From: Acidimicrobiia bacterium
GTDB taxonomy: Bacteria; Actinomycetota; Acidimicrobiia; Spongiisociales; ZC4RG35
Assembly: GCA_017577575.1 (NCBI GenBank)
Contig: PKRG01000008.1
Span: forward strand, 44,341 to 108,340
Direction of reading: 5' to 3'
Length of the DNA: 64,000 bases
Of this stretch, positions 38,542 through 46,544 are shown one piece after another. The position numbers and the translations under genes are program-made. Numbering within the stretch: position 1 is the stretch's first letter; every line of letters begins with the position of its first letter. The notes beneath the pieces are model-generated. The model was not told the DNA's origin. It ran no database searches and saw nothing but the letters and a program-made list of their open reading frames with translations.

Positions 38542-39443
38542 AGTCGGGTTTCGTCTCCGTCGTGGGACGGCCGAACGTCGGCAAGTCGACGCTCGTGAAC
38601 CGGATCGTCGGCCGCAAGGTGTCCATCACCTCGTCGCGTCCGCAGACGACCCGGTCTGCGATCCGGGGTGTCTACACGCAGCTCGGAGCCGACGGCGAGC
38701 CGGAGTACCAGATAGTGTTCGTCGACACTCCTGGCCTGCACCGCCCCCGCACCGAGTTGGGCTCGCGCCTGAACCGCCTGGTGTACGGTTCGCTGGCGGA
38801 AGCCGACGCCGTCGTCTTCGTGCTCGATGCCACGGCCCCGATCGGGCCCGGCGACCGTCTCATCGCCGAGCGCCTCAAGGAAGCGGAGACGCCGGTGATC
38901 GTCGCCTTGAACAAGACCGACGCCGCTTCCCGCGCCGAGGTGGTCTCCCAGCTCGCCGAAGCGGGCGAGTGGGACTTCAGGGCGTACGTTCCGATCTCCG
39001 CCCTGGAAGGAGCCGGGATCGGCGAGCTGATCGGAGAGATCGTGCCGATCCTGCCCGACGGGCCGCTCTACTACCCGCCCGACCAGTGGAGCGACCAGCC
39101 CGAATCGGTGGTCATCGCCGAGATCATCCGGGAGAAGTTCCTGGAGCGCCTCCGGGAGGAGCTGCCGCATTCGCTCCTCGTGCGCGTCGAAGAGATCGAG
39201 GAGCGGGAGGACGGCTTGCTCACGATCTACGCCGACGTCATCGTCGAGCGGAAGAGCCAGAAGGGCATCGTGATCGGAAAGGGCGGATCGCTCCTGAAGG
39301 TGGCGGGATCGGAGGCTCGCGCCGAGCTGGAAGCACTGTTCGGGACGAAGGTGAACCTCCAGCTGCAGGTCACCGTGGAAAAGGACTGGCAACGCCGCCC
39401 GGCCCTGCTCGACCGCCTCGGCTTCCAGGAAGTCCCGGGGTGA
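38538..39443 (+). CDS. era: GTPase Era
   Basis: A 301-residue ribosome-assembly GTPase. G1 VVGRPNVGKSTLVN, switch SSRPQTTRSAIRGV, G3 VDTPGLHRP, G4 ALNKTDA, and the C-terminal KH domain with GIVIGKGGSLLKVAG. It binds 16S rRNA near the anti-Shine-Dalgarno end. The ATG overlaps the CBS stop; the next gene begins in a GTGA overlap. Confidence 0.96.
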   Translation: MKSGFVSVVGRPNVGKSTLVNRIVGRKVSITSSRPQTTRSAIRGVYTQLGADGEPEYQIVFVDTPGLHRPRTELGSRLNRLVYGSLAEADAVVFVLDATAPIGPGDRLIAERLKEAETPVIVALNKTDAASRAEVVSQLAEAGEWDFRAYVPISALEGAGIGELIGEIVPILPDGPLYYPPDQWSDQPESVVIAEIIREKFLERLREELPHSLLVRVEEIEEREDGLLTIYADVIVERKSQKGIVIGKGGSLLKVAGSEARAELEALFGTKVNLQLQVTVEKDWQRRPALLDRLGFQEVPG

Positions 39444-40060
39444 GCGGCGTGAGCGACGTCGCCGCCGCCACCGAGCTCGCCGACCTGGCCGCCGCCGACC
39501 GTCTCGCCGAGGCCAACCTCCTGCTCGCCCGCTCCCATCGGCCAGTCGACACCGAGTCGGTGATGGGCCGCATCTCAGAGCTCGCCGCCCGGGTCGAAGG
39601 GACCGACCACCTGGCCCTGCGGAGGGTGATCGCCATCGCCGAGGGGATCGGCGGCAACGTCGACGACTACGACGCCTTGGACAACCACTTCCTCGACAGC
39701 GTCCTGGCCACCCGAAGGGGCATACCGATCTCGCTGTCGGTGCTGTGGATCGAGGTGGGGCGACGGGCGGGCATCGAGATGCAGGGGGTGGGCATGCCCG
39801 GCCACTTCCTGGTGTACGCCGGAGGCCAGCTCGTCGACCCGTTCCACTACGGGGAGGCGATCGGCTTCGACGAGGCGGCGCTGCTCGTGGCGGAAGCCCT
39901 CGGGGGCCCGCCCCGGGCCGACCGCAGCTGGTTCGAGCCCGTCGACGGCCCCCAGATAGTCCGCCGCATGCTCCGCAACCTGGAGCGGCTGTACGAGCAG
40001 CGAGGAGACGGGCGGCGCCTGGAGTGGGTCGCTGCCTGCCTGGAGGCTCTGGCCGCCTAG
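39440..40060 (+). CDS. SirB1/transglutaminase-core-2 family protein
   Basis: A 206-residue protein with the Transglut_core2 pattern DYDALDNHFLDSVLATRRG, PISLSVLWIEVGRRAG, GVGMPGHFLVYAGG and DPFHYGE. Like other SirB1 proteins it has Ser where classical transglutaminases have the catalytic Cys, but keeps the His and Asp. The usual C-terminal TPR-like part is short. Function is unknown. It is translationally coupled to era by GTGA; a second GTG at 39449 is possible. It overlaps the 3' end of the convergent PCD gene by 4 nt. Confidence 0.82.
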   Translation: MSGVSDVAAATELADLAAADRLAEANLLLARSHRPVDTESVMGRISELAARVEGTDHLALRRVIAIAEGIGGNVDDYDALDNHFLDSVLATRRGIPISLSVLWIEVGRRAGIEMQGVGMPGHFLVYAGGQLVDPFHYGEAIGFDEAALLVAEALGGPPRADRSWFEPVDGPQIVRRMLRNLERLYEQRGDGRRLEWVAACLEALAA

Positions 40061-40335
40061 GCCAGGCGGTCGATCCGGTCCGCCAGCTCCAGGTCCTTTT
40101 CGGTGACGCCTCCCTCCGAGTGGGTCGACAGCCGCAGCGTCACTTCGTTCCAGCGGATGCCGATGTCGGGATGGTGGAACGCCTTCTCGGAGACGAGGGC
40201 TACCTGGGTGACGAATCCCATCGCTTCGGTGAAGTCGGCGAACTCGAAGGTCCGCACGATGGCGTCGCCGTCTCGGCCCCAGCCGGGGTGGCGGTCCAGG
40301 AACTCGCCGATGCGCGCCTCGTCGACGGTGGCCAT
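40057..40335 (-). CDS. Pterin-4a-carbinolamine dehydratase
   Basis: A 92-residue PCD/DCoH-type protein. The catalytic region FVTQVALVSEKAFHHPDIGIRW holds the HHP...W pattern of the active site (residues about 42-62), followed by NEVTLRLSTHSEGGVTEKD, quoted as landmarks. The enzyme dehydrates 4a-hydroxytetrahydropterin. No aromatic amino acid hydroxylase is nearby, so a pterin salvage or moco-related role is possible. Its start codon is 17 nt from the divergent DinB start. Confidence 0.93.
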   Translation of the reverse strand: MATVDEARIGEFLDRHPGWGRDGDAIVRTFEFADFTEAMGFVTQVALVSEKAFHHPDIGIRWNEVTLRLSTHSEGGVTEKDLELADRIDRLA

Positions 40336-40352
40336 GACCCGATAATGCCACG
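40336..40352. promoter_or_regulatory. Bidirectional leaderless promoter between PCD and DinB genes
   Basis: Only 17 nt separate the two divergent ATG codons. The plus strand reads GATAAT (40341-40346), 6 nt before the DinB ATG at 40353. The minus strand reads CATTAT (RC of 40342-40347), 6 nt before the PCD ATG at 40335. The two -10 boxes overlap almost completely. There is no room for a Shine-Dalgarno on either side. Confidence 0.6.
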
Positions 40353-40850
40353 ATGCCCGAGCCTCTACCCCAGGATCCGCCGCTCGCCGGTGACGAGGCG
40401 GTGATGCTTACTTCGTTCCTCGACTACTTCCGGTCGGTGATGATCCGGAAGGTCGAGGGAGTGGACGACGAGAAGCTCCGCTGGTCCCCGGTTCCGTCCG
40501 GGACGTGCCTGGGCGGGCTGATCAAGCACCTCGCCTACGTCGAGAGGTACTGGTTCCAGTCGGTGTGGGCGGGCCGCGAGGTGGCCTTCCCGTGGACCGA
40601 CGACGACCCCGACGCCGACTTCCGTCTCGATCCGGACGACACCGCCGACAGCCTCATCGACTTCTACCGGCAGGAATGCGACGTCTCCCGCCAGATCGCC
40701 GCCGCCAGCGCCTTGGACGACACCGTGACGACGCCGAGAGGCGAGATCAGCATGCGGTGGATAGTCGTGCACATGATCGAAGAGACCGCTCGCCACTGCG
40801 GCCACGCCGATCTGATCCGAGAGCTCGTGGACGGGGCGGTAGGCGACTGA
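40353..40850 (+). CDS. DinB/DUF664 family protein
   Basis: A 165-residue four-helix-bundle protein of the DinB superfamily, DUF664 branch. The metal-ligand histidines are visible as GLIKHLAYVERYWF, VVHMIEETARHCGHAD (two His). Actinobacterial members include mycothiol-dependent S-transferases and isomerases. The substrate cannot be read from sequence. It is transcribed from the shared promoter with the PCD gene and stands 53 nt before recO. Confidence 0.88.
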   Translation: MPEPLPQDPPLAGDEAVMLTSFLDYFRSVMIRKVEGVDDEKLRWSPVPSGTCLGGLIKHLAYVERYWFQSVWAGREVAFPWTDDDPDADFRLDPDDTADSLIDFYRQECDVSRQIAAASALDDTVTTPRGEISMRWIVVHMIEETARHCGHADLIRELVDGAVGD

Positions 40851-40903
40851 GCTCGGGGACGTGCCGGGCCCGCGCCGGCCCGTGCGATACCCTGAGGAAA
40901 CCC

Positions 40904-41620
40904 ATGGCGATCCGCAACGACCAAGGCATCGTCCTCCGCAGCTACCCGTTCGGCGAGGCCGACCGGGTCGTGGTGCTCCTCAGCCCCAACCGGGGGAAGC
41001 TGCGCACGGTCGCCAAGGGGGTCCGCAAGACGACCAGCCGCTTCGGAGGGCGCCTGGAGCCTTTCACTCACGTGGACCTCGTCCTCTACGAGGGAAAGAA
41101 TCTCGACACGATCACCCAGGTCTCGATCATCGAGGGGTTCCCGCGGCTGCGGGCCGACCTCGACCGGGTGGTGGCGGCAGGGAGCATGGTCGAGGCGGTC
41201 GACGCCGTCGCCCAGGAAGACGAATCCTCCCTCCGCCTCTTCCTCCTGCTCCAGCGGGGCCTGCGCGCCCTCGACTCGGGGGTGGTGGGCCGCCAACTGA
41301 TCACGTCCTTCCTGCTGAAGCTCGCCGACGTCGTCGGGGTGGCGCCGGCTCTCGAGGCCTGCGCCGCGTGCGGGCGGCCCGAGGAACTGGCCACCTTCTC
41401 CTTCTCCAGCGGCGGCGTCCTCTGCCAGCGCTGTCGCGGCGACCGGGGGATGAAGCTGCGGCCCGGTCTCACCGAGTACCTGGCCGCACTCGAGCGCGCC
41501 GAGTTCACCGACCTGCCGGAGGCGGAGCCGTCGCTGGTCTCTGACGCGATGGGGGTCGCCCGCCGGTTCGTCGAATACCACCTGGACCGGTCCCTGTCCT
41601 CACTGGCGGTGCTGGGGTGA
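40904..41620 (+). CDS. recO: DNA repair protein RecO
   Basis: A 238-residue recombination mediator. N-terminal OB fold (GIVLRSYPFGEADRVVVLLS, GKLRTVAKGVRK), a helical C-terminal part and a zinc site with CAACGRPEEL and VLCQRCRGD. It loads RecA on SSB-coated single strands. A TACCCT hexamer (40888-40893) lies 10 nt before the ATG with GAGGAA in between. GTGA overlap with uppS. Confidence 0.94.
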   Translation: MAIRNDQGIVLRSYPFGEADRVVVLLSPNRGKLRTVAKGVRKTTSRFGGRLEPFTHVDLVLYEGKNLDTITQVSIIEGFPRLRADLDRVVAAGSMVEAVDAVAQEDESSLRLFLLLQRGLRALDSGVVGRQLITSFLLKLADVVGVAPALEACAACGRPEELATFSFSSGGVLCQRCRGDRGMKLRPGLTEYLAALERAEFTDLPEAEPSLVSDAMGVARRFVEYHLDRSLSSLAVLG

Positions 41621-42372
41621 GCCTCGACCTGTCCGGAGTCGACCTCGAGCGCGTTCCCCGCCACGTCGGGCTCATCCTCGACGGCAACGGGCGGTGGGCC
41701 AACGCCCGCGGCCTTCCCCGGACCGCCGGCCACCTCGCCGGCGAGGCTGCACTGTTCGACACCGTCGAAGGCGCCCTCGAGCTCGGCATCGAATGGGTGA
41801 CCGCCTTCACGTTCTCGACCGAGAACTGGAGCCGCTCGGAGGAGGAAGTCGAGTTCCTGATGTGGTTCAACGAGGACCTGCTCCTCCGCCGCCGCGACGA
41901 GCTCCACGCCCAGGGCGTGCGGATGCTGTTCGCCGGGGACATGGACGACCCCCGCATCCCCGACCGCAACCGCCGTCACATGGCCGAGGCGGCGGAGATG
42001 ACCGCAGGCAACGATCGCTTGAACCTGGTCTTCGCCTTCAACTACGGGAGCCGCCGCGAGATCGCCCGAGCTGCGGCGGCGATCGCCGCCAAGGCCGCCG
42101 CCGGCGAGATCGACCCCGAGGAGGTGGACGAGGACACGGTCGCCGCTCACCTGTGGGTCCCGGACATGCCCGACGTCGACCTCGTCATCCGCTCGTCGGG
42201 CGAGCACCGGCTGTCCAACTTCCTCCTGTGGCAGTCGGCGTATGCCGAGTTCTATTTCCCGGGGATCCTGTGGCCGGACTTCAACCGCCACCACCTGGTG
42301 GAGGCGGTGCGGGAGTACCAGGCCCGGGACCGGCGGTTCGGGTCCGCCCGCGACGCCGTCGGCGGTAACTGA
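41617..42372 (+). CDS. uppS: Isoprenyl (undecaprenyl) diphosphate synthase
   Basis: A 251-residue cis-prenyltransferase. HVGLILDGNGRWANARGL carries the DGNGRWA catalytic motif, TVEGALELGIEWVTAFTFSTENWSR follows as landmark, and the C-terminal RSSGEHRLSNFLLWQSAYAE (residue 190 region) is intact. It makes the lipid carrier for peptidoglycan and other glycans. GTG start overlapping recO. Its stop is 4 nt from the convergent response-regulator gene. Confidence 0.95.
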   Translation: MSLDLSGVDLERVPRHVGLILDGNGRWANARGLPRTAGHLAGEAALFDTVEGALELGIEWVTAFTFSTENWSRSEEEVEFLMWFNEDLLLRRRDELHAQGVRMLFAGDMDDPRIPDRNRRHMAEAAEMTAGNDRLNLVFAFNYGSRREIARAAAAIAAKAAAGEIDPEEVDEDTVAAHLWVPDMPDVDLVIRSSGEHRLSNFLLWQSAYAEFYFPGILWPDFNRHHLVEAVREYQARDRRFGSARDAVGGN

Positions 42373-42375
42373 GGG

Positions 42376-43035
42376 TCAGCCGCCTGGCTTGACCAGGCCG
42401 CTCTCGTAGGCGGCGATCACGAGGCCGGCGCGGTCGTGGACCCCCAGCTTGGTCATCGTGCGGTTGACGTGGGTCTTGACGGTGGCCGGGCTCAGGTAGA
42501 GCTCTTCTGCGATCTCGGAGTTCGACATGCCCTCGGCGACGAGGGCCAGGATCTCTTTCTCCCGCTCGGTCAGGCCGTCGAGGAGCTCCGCCCGGCCAGT
42601 GTTGAGGCTGTCGGCGAACGTCTCCAGCAGCCGCCGGGTGACGGCGGGAGCCAAGAGGGCGTCGCCGGCCGCCACCACCCGGATGGCCTTGCGCAGGTCA
42701 TCGGGCTCGACGTCTTTCAAGAGGAAGCCGGCGGCCCCGACCTTCAGCGACTCGAAGATGAGCTCGTCGTCGTCGAAGGTGGTGAGCATGATCACTCGGG
42801 TGTCCGACAGGCCGGGGTCGGCGACGATTCGCCGCGTCGCCTCGATCCCGTCCATCTCCGGCATGCGGATGTCCATCAGCACGACGTCGGGCCGGAGGCG
42901 TCGCGCCTCGGTCACCGCCGCCCGGCCGTCGGCCACCTCGCCGACCACTTCCATGTCTTCGGTGCGGCGGATGAGCTGGGACAAGCCGGCGCGCACCAGC
43001 GTCTGGTCGTCGACGATCAGGACTCTGATGCTCAC
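42376..43035 (-). CDS. NarL/FixJ-type response regulator
   Basis: A 219-residue transcription regulator. Receiver domain with the phosphoacceptor Asp55 (VVLMDIRMPEMDG), the acidic pair DD at 9-10 and conserved Lys in FLLKDVEPDD. The C-terminal LuxR HTH is GLTEREKEILALVAEGMSN followed by EIAEELYLSPATVKTHV. GTGA overlap links it to the sensor kinase upstream. Target genes are unknown; the cupredoxin gene farther upstream is a candidate. Confidence 0.94.
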   Translation of the reverse strand: MSIRVLIVDDQTLVRAGLSQLIRRTEDMEVVGEVADGRAAVTEARRLRPDVVLMDIRMPEMDGIEATRRIVADPGLSDTRVIMLTTFDDDELIFESLKVGAAGFLLKDVEPDDLRKAIRVVAAGDALLAPAVTRRLLETFADSLNTGRAELLDGLTEREKEILALVAEGMSNSEIAEELYLSPATVKTHVNRTMTKLGVHDRAGLVIAAYESGLVKPGG

Positions 43036-44183
43036 CTTGGGATCCTCGCTGCCACCCTGAACCCGCCGTCCTCCAGCGGGCCCGCCTCCAGTCTGCCTCC
43101 CAGCGCCTCGGCCCGCTCCCGCATCCCCCGGATGCCGTGGCCCTCGGCGAAGTCGCCTGCTCCTTTGCCGTCGTCTGTGACCTCGACAGACACCTCGTCG
43201 GGGCCGTGGACCACGGCCACCTTCGCCTTGGCGGCGCCCGAGTGACGGATGATGTTGGTCAGCGACTCGCGCACGATCGAGGCGACGACGATCTCGGTCT
43301 CGGTGTCGGCGGGGGCGCCCTCCACCTGCAGGTCGACATCGAGGCCGTGGATTCCCGCCACGAGGTCTTCCAGGTCCGGTGGGGTGGTGGGATGGGACCT
43401 GAGGCTGCCCACCGTCTCCCGCAGCTGGCTGATGGCATCCGACGTGGCGGCGATGATGGCCCGAATCGAACGGCGGGCCTCGTCGGTGTCGGTCTCCAGC
43501 ACCTCCTCGGCTACCCGGGCCTGCACGCCGATGCCCGCCAGCGAGTGGGCGACGATGTCGTGGATCTCCCGGGCGATGTGGAGGCGCTGCTCTGACAGGC
43601 GGGTGCGGGCCACGGCGTCGCGTTCGGCGGCCACCGCCCGTTCCCGCTCTCGGATCTCGCGTTCGAGGAGGCGGTGGTTGAGGATCATCGCCCCCGCCAG
43701 GATCACCGTCACCGCCACGAAGATCTCGGTGACGATGTCGGACACGACCGCCAGCACGTCGCCCTCGGGCTCGAAGACGAACCGCCAAAACGAGGAGCCG
43801 GCGACCACGCCACCCGCCACCCAGCTCGCCGCCTTCCAGCGGCCGAGCAGGGCGGCATTGAAGAGGGCCGGGGCGATCGGCCATGTGGCCCCGACGGCCC
43901 CGAAGCCTTGGATGTAGTAGACGGCGAGGATGGCGAGGCTGGCGTAGAGAACGAGGAGCGGGTACTTGCGCCGCACCAACAGCAGCGCTCCCATCAGGAT
44001 CATCAGCCCGTAGGCGCGCCAGTCGGGTGGGCGGGCCTCCGCCTCCCAGGGGGTCGCCACGCGCAGGCACAGAGCGCCCGCCACGACTACCGCGGCGAGC
44101 GCATCTGTCAGCCATCGACGGGCGGCGGTCCTCTCCACCCCCGTCACGTTATCCATGCCGGGTCTCGTCGGCTCAGACTCCAT
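43032..44183 (-). CDS. NarL-system sensor histidine kinase
   Basis: A 383-residue HisKA_3 kinase. Four or five TM helices cover about residues 25-168. The dimerisation helix has the phosphorylatable His208 in REIHDIVAHSLAGIGV, and the ATPase domain has ESLTNIIRHSGA and DDGKGAGDF...GHGIRGMRERAEALGG. There is no separate input domain, so the sensing part is the TM bundle, as in the DesK/LiaS-like classes. AGAGGCGG precedes the ATG at 44183, which overlaps the cupredoxin stop by 11 nt. A later ATG at 44156 lacks a ribosome site. Confidence 0.92.
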   Translation of the reverse strand: MESEPTRPGMDNVTGVERTAARRWLTDALAAVVVAGALCLRVATPWEAEARPPDWRAYGLMILMGALLLVRRKYPLLVLYASLAILAVYYIQGFGAVGATWPIAPALFNAALLGRWKAASWVAGGVVAGSSFWRFVFEPEGDVLAVVSDIVTEIFVAVTVILAGAMILNHRLLEREIRERERAVAAERDAVARTRLSEQRLHIAREIHDIVAHSLAGIGVQARVAEEVLETDTDEARRSIRAIIAATSDAISQLRETVGSLRSHPTTPPDLEDLVAGIHGLDVDLQVEGAPADTETEIVVASIVRESLTNIIRHSGAAKAKVAVVHGPDEVSVEVTDDGKGAGDFAEGHGIRGMRERAEALGGRLEAGPLEDGGFRVAARIPR

Positions 44184-44535
44184 CCGCCTCTACGACAGTG
44201 ATCGTGCCCTTCATGAACGGGTGCGGGGCGCAGAAGTACTCGTAGGTTCCCGCCTCGTCGAAGGTGTGGGTGAACGTGCCTTCCGCCTGGAGAGGGCTCT
44301 CGAAGTCGTCGAACACCACGTTGTGCTCCATCGGGGCGTCGTTCCAGACCCAGGTCACCGTCGTTCCCTCCACGATGGTCACCGTCCCGTTCTGGAACTC
44401 CATGTCTTCGATCGTGATGACCGAGTCGTCCACCGGGGCGGCGGCAGCCGCCTGCGATGGGCCGTCGCCGTCGGTGTCGACACAGGCGGTCAGTGCCACG
44501 GCGGCAGCCGCGACCAGCAGGGCGAGTCTTCTCAT
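44173..44535 (-). CDS. Cupredoxin (plastocyanin-like) lipoprotein
   Basis: A 120-residue periplasmic-face blue-copper protein. Lipobox LTAC18 ends the signal peptide. The type 1 copper ligands are His71 (PMEHNVVF), Cys102, His105 and Met108 (YEYFCAPHPFMKG). These proteins shuttle electrons to terminal oxidases, nitrite reductases or similar. AGGAG lies 7 nt before the ATG. It precedes the sensor kinase gene in the same direction and may be in its operon. Confidence 0.93.
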   Translation of the reverse strand: MRRLALLVAAAAVALTACVDTDGDGPSQAAAAAPVDDSVITIEDMEFQNGTVTIVEGTTVTWVWNDAPMEHNVVFDDFESPLQAEGTFTHTFDEAGTYEYFCAPHPFMKGTITVVEADGV

Positions 44536-44555
44536 GGGGAATCTCCTCTCGGTTC

Positions 44556-44963
44556 TCATTCCTTGGCGAGAAGGGCGATCGACAGGTAGGCGCCGAACAG
44601 GGCGATGCCCAGCGGGACGTGGAAGTGCAGGAAGCGGACGTAGCCGAACCCGATCTGCATCATCACTCCCACCCAGGCGAGCGTCGCCGCGCCCGCCACC
44701 CATCGCTTCGCCTTCGCGGCTCGGATGGCGAAGACGACGACGACGAGTGACAGCGTCGCCAGCACCGGCATGGCCACGAGGGAATGGACGGCGAGCGCGG
44801 CGCCGATCCCTTCCAGGTAGGTCCCGGCGGAGGCTCCCTGGACCAATACCAGGGAGGCCATGACGGCCGAGAGGACCCGGGTCGTCCGAAGGGCCCTCGT
44901 GCCGGGGGCCTCTCTGGCCGGGCGGTGGGTGGGGTCGTGTGGCGTGGCTGTCGTTTCTCGCAT
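44556..44963 (-). CDS. Four-TM membrane protein of unknown function
   Basis: A 135-residue product with a basic N-terminal tail and four predicted TM helices (about 30-132). Conserved-looking polar positions are [13 protein letters not shown] (His in helix 2) and [12 protein letters not shown] (two His between helices 3 and 4), which could bind haem or copper. I do not recognise the family. A TACGTT hexamer ends 7 nt before ATG 44963, so this start is preferred to GTG 44969. The gene ends 20 nt before the cupredoxin start, suggesting a joint role in electron transfer. Confidence 0.75.
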   Translation of the reverse strand: MRETTATPHDPTHRPAREAPGTRALRTTRVLSAVMASLVLVQGASAGTYLEGIGAALAVHSLVAMPVLATLSLVVVVFAIRAAKAKRWVAGAATLAWVGVMMQIGFGYVRFLHFHVPLGIALFGAYLSIALLAKE

Positions 44964-44970
44964 GGCCACG

Positions 44971-44976
44971 AACGTA
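44971..44976 (-). promoter_or_regulatory. -10 element for the 4-TM protein gene (leaderless)
   Basis: TACGTT on the minus strand ends 7 nt before the ATG at 44963. It would drive the 4-TM, cupredoxin, kinase and regulator genes. Confidence 0.45.
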
Positions 44977-45104
44977 CGGGGCGGCAGGTTCGGGGTCGTC
45001 CTCCGCCCGATGGCATCTCGGTACTCCCGCCGTGGTATCCCCCGACGGGGCCCCTCAGGGTCGGTATGGGGGGATCTCCGGACGGGGATGGTGGCGCCGG
45101 CCCC

Positions 45105-45110
45105 TACACT
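45105..45110 (+). promoter_or_regulatory. -10 element for glyS
   Basis: TACACT lies 14 nt before the glyS ATG, giving a leader of at most a few bases. There is no space for a T-box riboswitch. Confidence 0.5.
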
Positions 45111-45124
45111 TCACCGTTCCAACC

Positions 45125-46432
45125 ATGACTGTTTCTCTCGAGACCATCGCCAATCTCGCCAAACGCCGCGGCTTCGTGTTCCAGTCGTCGGAGATCTACG
45201 GAGGCATCCGCTCCGCCTACGACTACGGACCGGTCGGCGTCCTGATGCTGCGCAACGTGAAGGACCAGTGGTGGAAGTCCATGGTCCAGTGCCGGGGTGA
45301 CGTCGTCGGGCTGGACTCGGCGATCATCCAGGCGCGGGCGGTGTGGAAGGCCTCGGGCCACGAGGACGCCTTCACCGACCCGCTCGTCGAGTGCCGGAAC
45401 TGCAACGCCCGCCACCGTCTCGACAAGCTCGAGGATCCCGACCAGTGCCCCAACTGCGGCAAGCGGGGCACGTTCACCGAGCCGCGCCAGTTCAACCTGA
45501 TGTTCAAGACGCACACCGGCCCGGTGGAGTCCGACGACAACCTGGTGTACCTGCGTCCCGAGACCGCCCAGGGCATCTTCATCAACTACGAGAACGTGCG
45601 GCGCACCAACCGGATGAAGCTGCCGTTCGGCATCGCCCAGGTGGGCAAGAGCTTCCGCAACGAGATCACTCCCGGGCAGTTCGTGTTCCGCACCCGGGAG
45701 TTCGAGCAGATGGAGATGGAGTTCTTCTGCCGCCCGGAGGAGGCGCCCCGCTGGTTCGACTACTGGCAGGAGGAGCGCTTCAGGTGGTACACCGACCTGG
45801 GGATGCGGGAGGAGAACCTCCGTATCCGCCCCCACGACCCCGATGAGCTGTCCCACTACTCGGCGGGCACCGTCGACATCGAATACGCATTCCCCTGGGG
45901 ATGGGACGAGCTCGAGGGCATCGCCAACCGGACCGACTACGACCTGCGCGCCCACTCCGAGGCGTCCGGTGAGGACCTGAGGTACTTCGACCAGGAGACC
46001 AACGAGCGCTTCTTCCCCTATGTGATCGAACCGGCGGCCGGGGCTACCCGGACCATGTTCGCCTTCCTGATCGACGCCTACCACGAGGAGGAGGTGAACG
46101 GAGAGCAACGGGTCGTCCTCAAGCTCGACCCCCGTCTGGCTCCGTACCAGGTGGCGATCCTCCCGTTGTCGAAGAAGCCGGAGCTCACGGAGCCGGCGTC
46201 GAAGATCGCCGACTCGCTCCGCAGCGAGTTCATGCTCGAATACGACGAGACGCAGTCGATCGGCCGCAGATACCGGCGCCAGGACGAGATCGGCACGCCG
46301 CTCTGCGTCACGTACGACTTCGACTCGATCGAGGACCATTCCGTCACGATCCGCCACCGCGACACCATGAAGCAGGAGCGGGTCTCGATCGACCGCCTCG
46401 CCGAGGCGCTGCGAGACGCCCTGAAGAACTGA
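45125..46432 (+). CDS. glyQS: Glycyl-tRNA synthetase (single-chain, eukaryotic/archaeal type)
   Basis: A 435-residue class II synthetase acting as a homodimer. N-terminal [19 protein letters not shown]; a zinc-type insert with CRNCNARH and CPNCGKRG; motif 2 region [13 protein letters not shown] and [30 protein letters not shown] and [16 protein letters not shown]; motif 3 in [14 protein letters not shown]. An anticodon-binding domain closes the protein. A frame-open extension upstream to 44939 is not family sequence. The gene is followed by a 17-bp hairpin. Confidence 0.96.
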   Translation: MTVSLETIANLAKRRGFVFQSSEIYGGIRSAYDYGPVGVLMLRNVKDQWWKSMVQCRGDVVGLDSAIIQARAVWKASGHEDAFTDPLVECRNCNARHRLDKLEDPDQCPNCGKRGTFTEPRQFNLMFKTHTGPVESDDNLVYLRPETAQGIFINYENVRRTNRMKLPFGIAQVGKSFRNEITPGQFVFRTREFEQMEMEFFCRPEEAPRWFDYWQEERFRWYTDLGMREENLRIRPHDPDELSHYSAGTVDIEYAFPWGWDELEGIANRTDYDLRAHSEASGEDLRYFDQETNERFFPYVIEPAAGATRTMFAFLIDAYHEEEVNGEQRVVLKLDPRLAPYQVAILPLSKKPELTEPASKIADSLRSEFMLEYDETQSIGRRYRRQDEIGTPLCVTYDFDSIEDHSVTIRHRDTMKQERVSIDRLAEALRDALKN

Positions 46433-46453
46433 CCGGGGGCCTCTAGACCGTTT

Positions 46454-46496
46454 TGTGGTCCGGAACCGGCGCTGACGCGGCCGGTTCCGGACCACA
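46454..46496 (+). terminator. 17-bp perfect hairpin after glyS
   Basis: TGTGGTCCGGAACCGGC (46454-46470) and its exact complement (46480-46496) enclose a 9-nt loop, starting 22 nt after the glyS stop. Flanking TTT/GAA extends it imperfectly. The A-rich base (AGAAT) after it is not a T run. It probably ends or stabilises the glyS transcript, ahead of the dnaG promoter. Confidence 0.7.
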
Positions 46497-46532
46497 GAAT
46501 GGCTCACCCGCCGGATCGAGCGGGGGCCTCCT

Positions 46533-46538
46533 TATCAT
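46533..46538 (+). promoter_or_regulatory. -10 element for dnaG-rpoD (leaderless)
   Basis: TATCAT (5 of 6 to TATAAT) ends 6 nt before the dnaG GTG. There is no Shine-Dalgarno. Confidence 0.6.
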
Positions 46539-46544
46539 CTGGAC

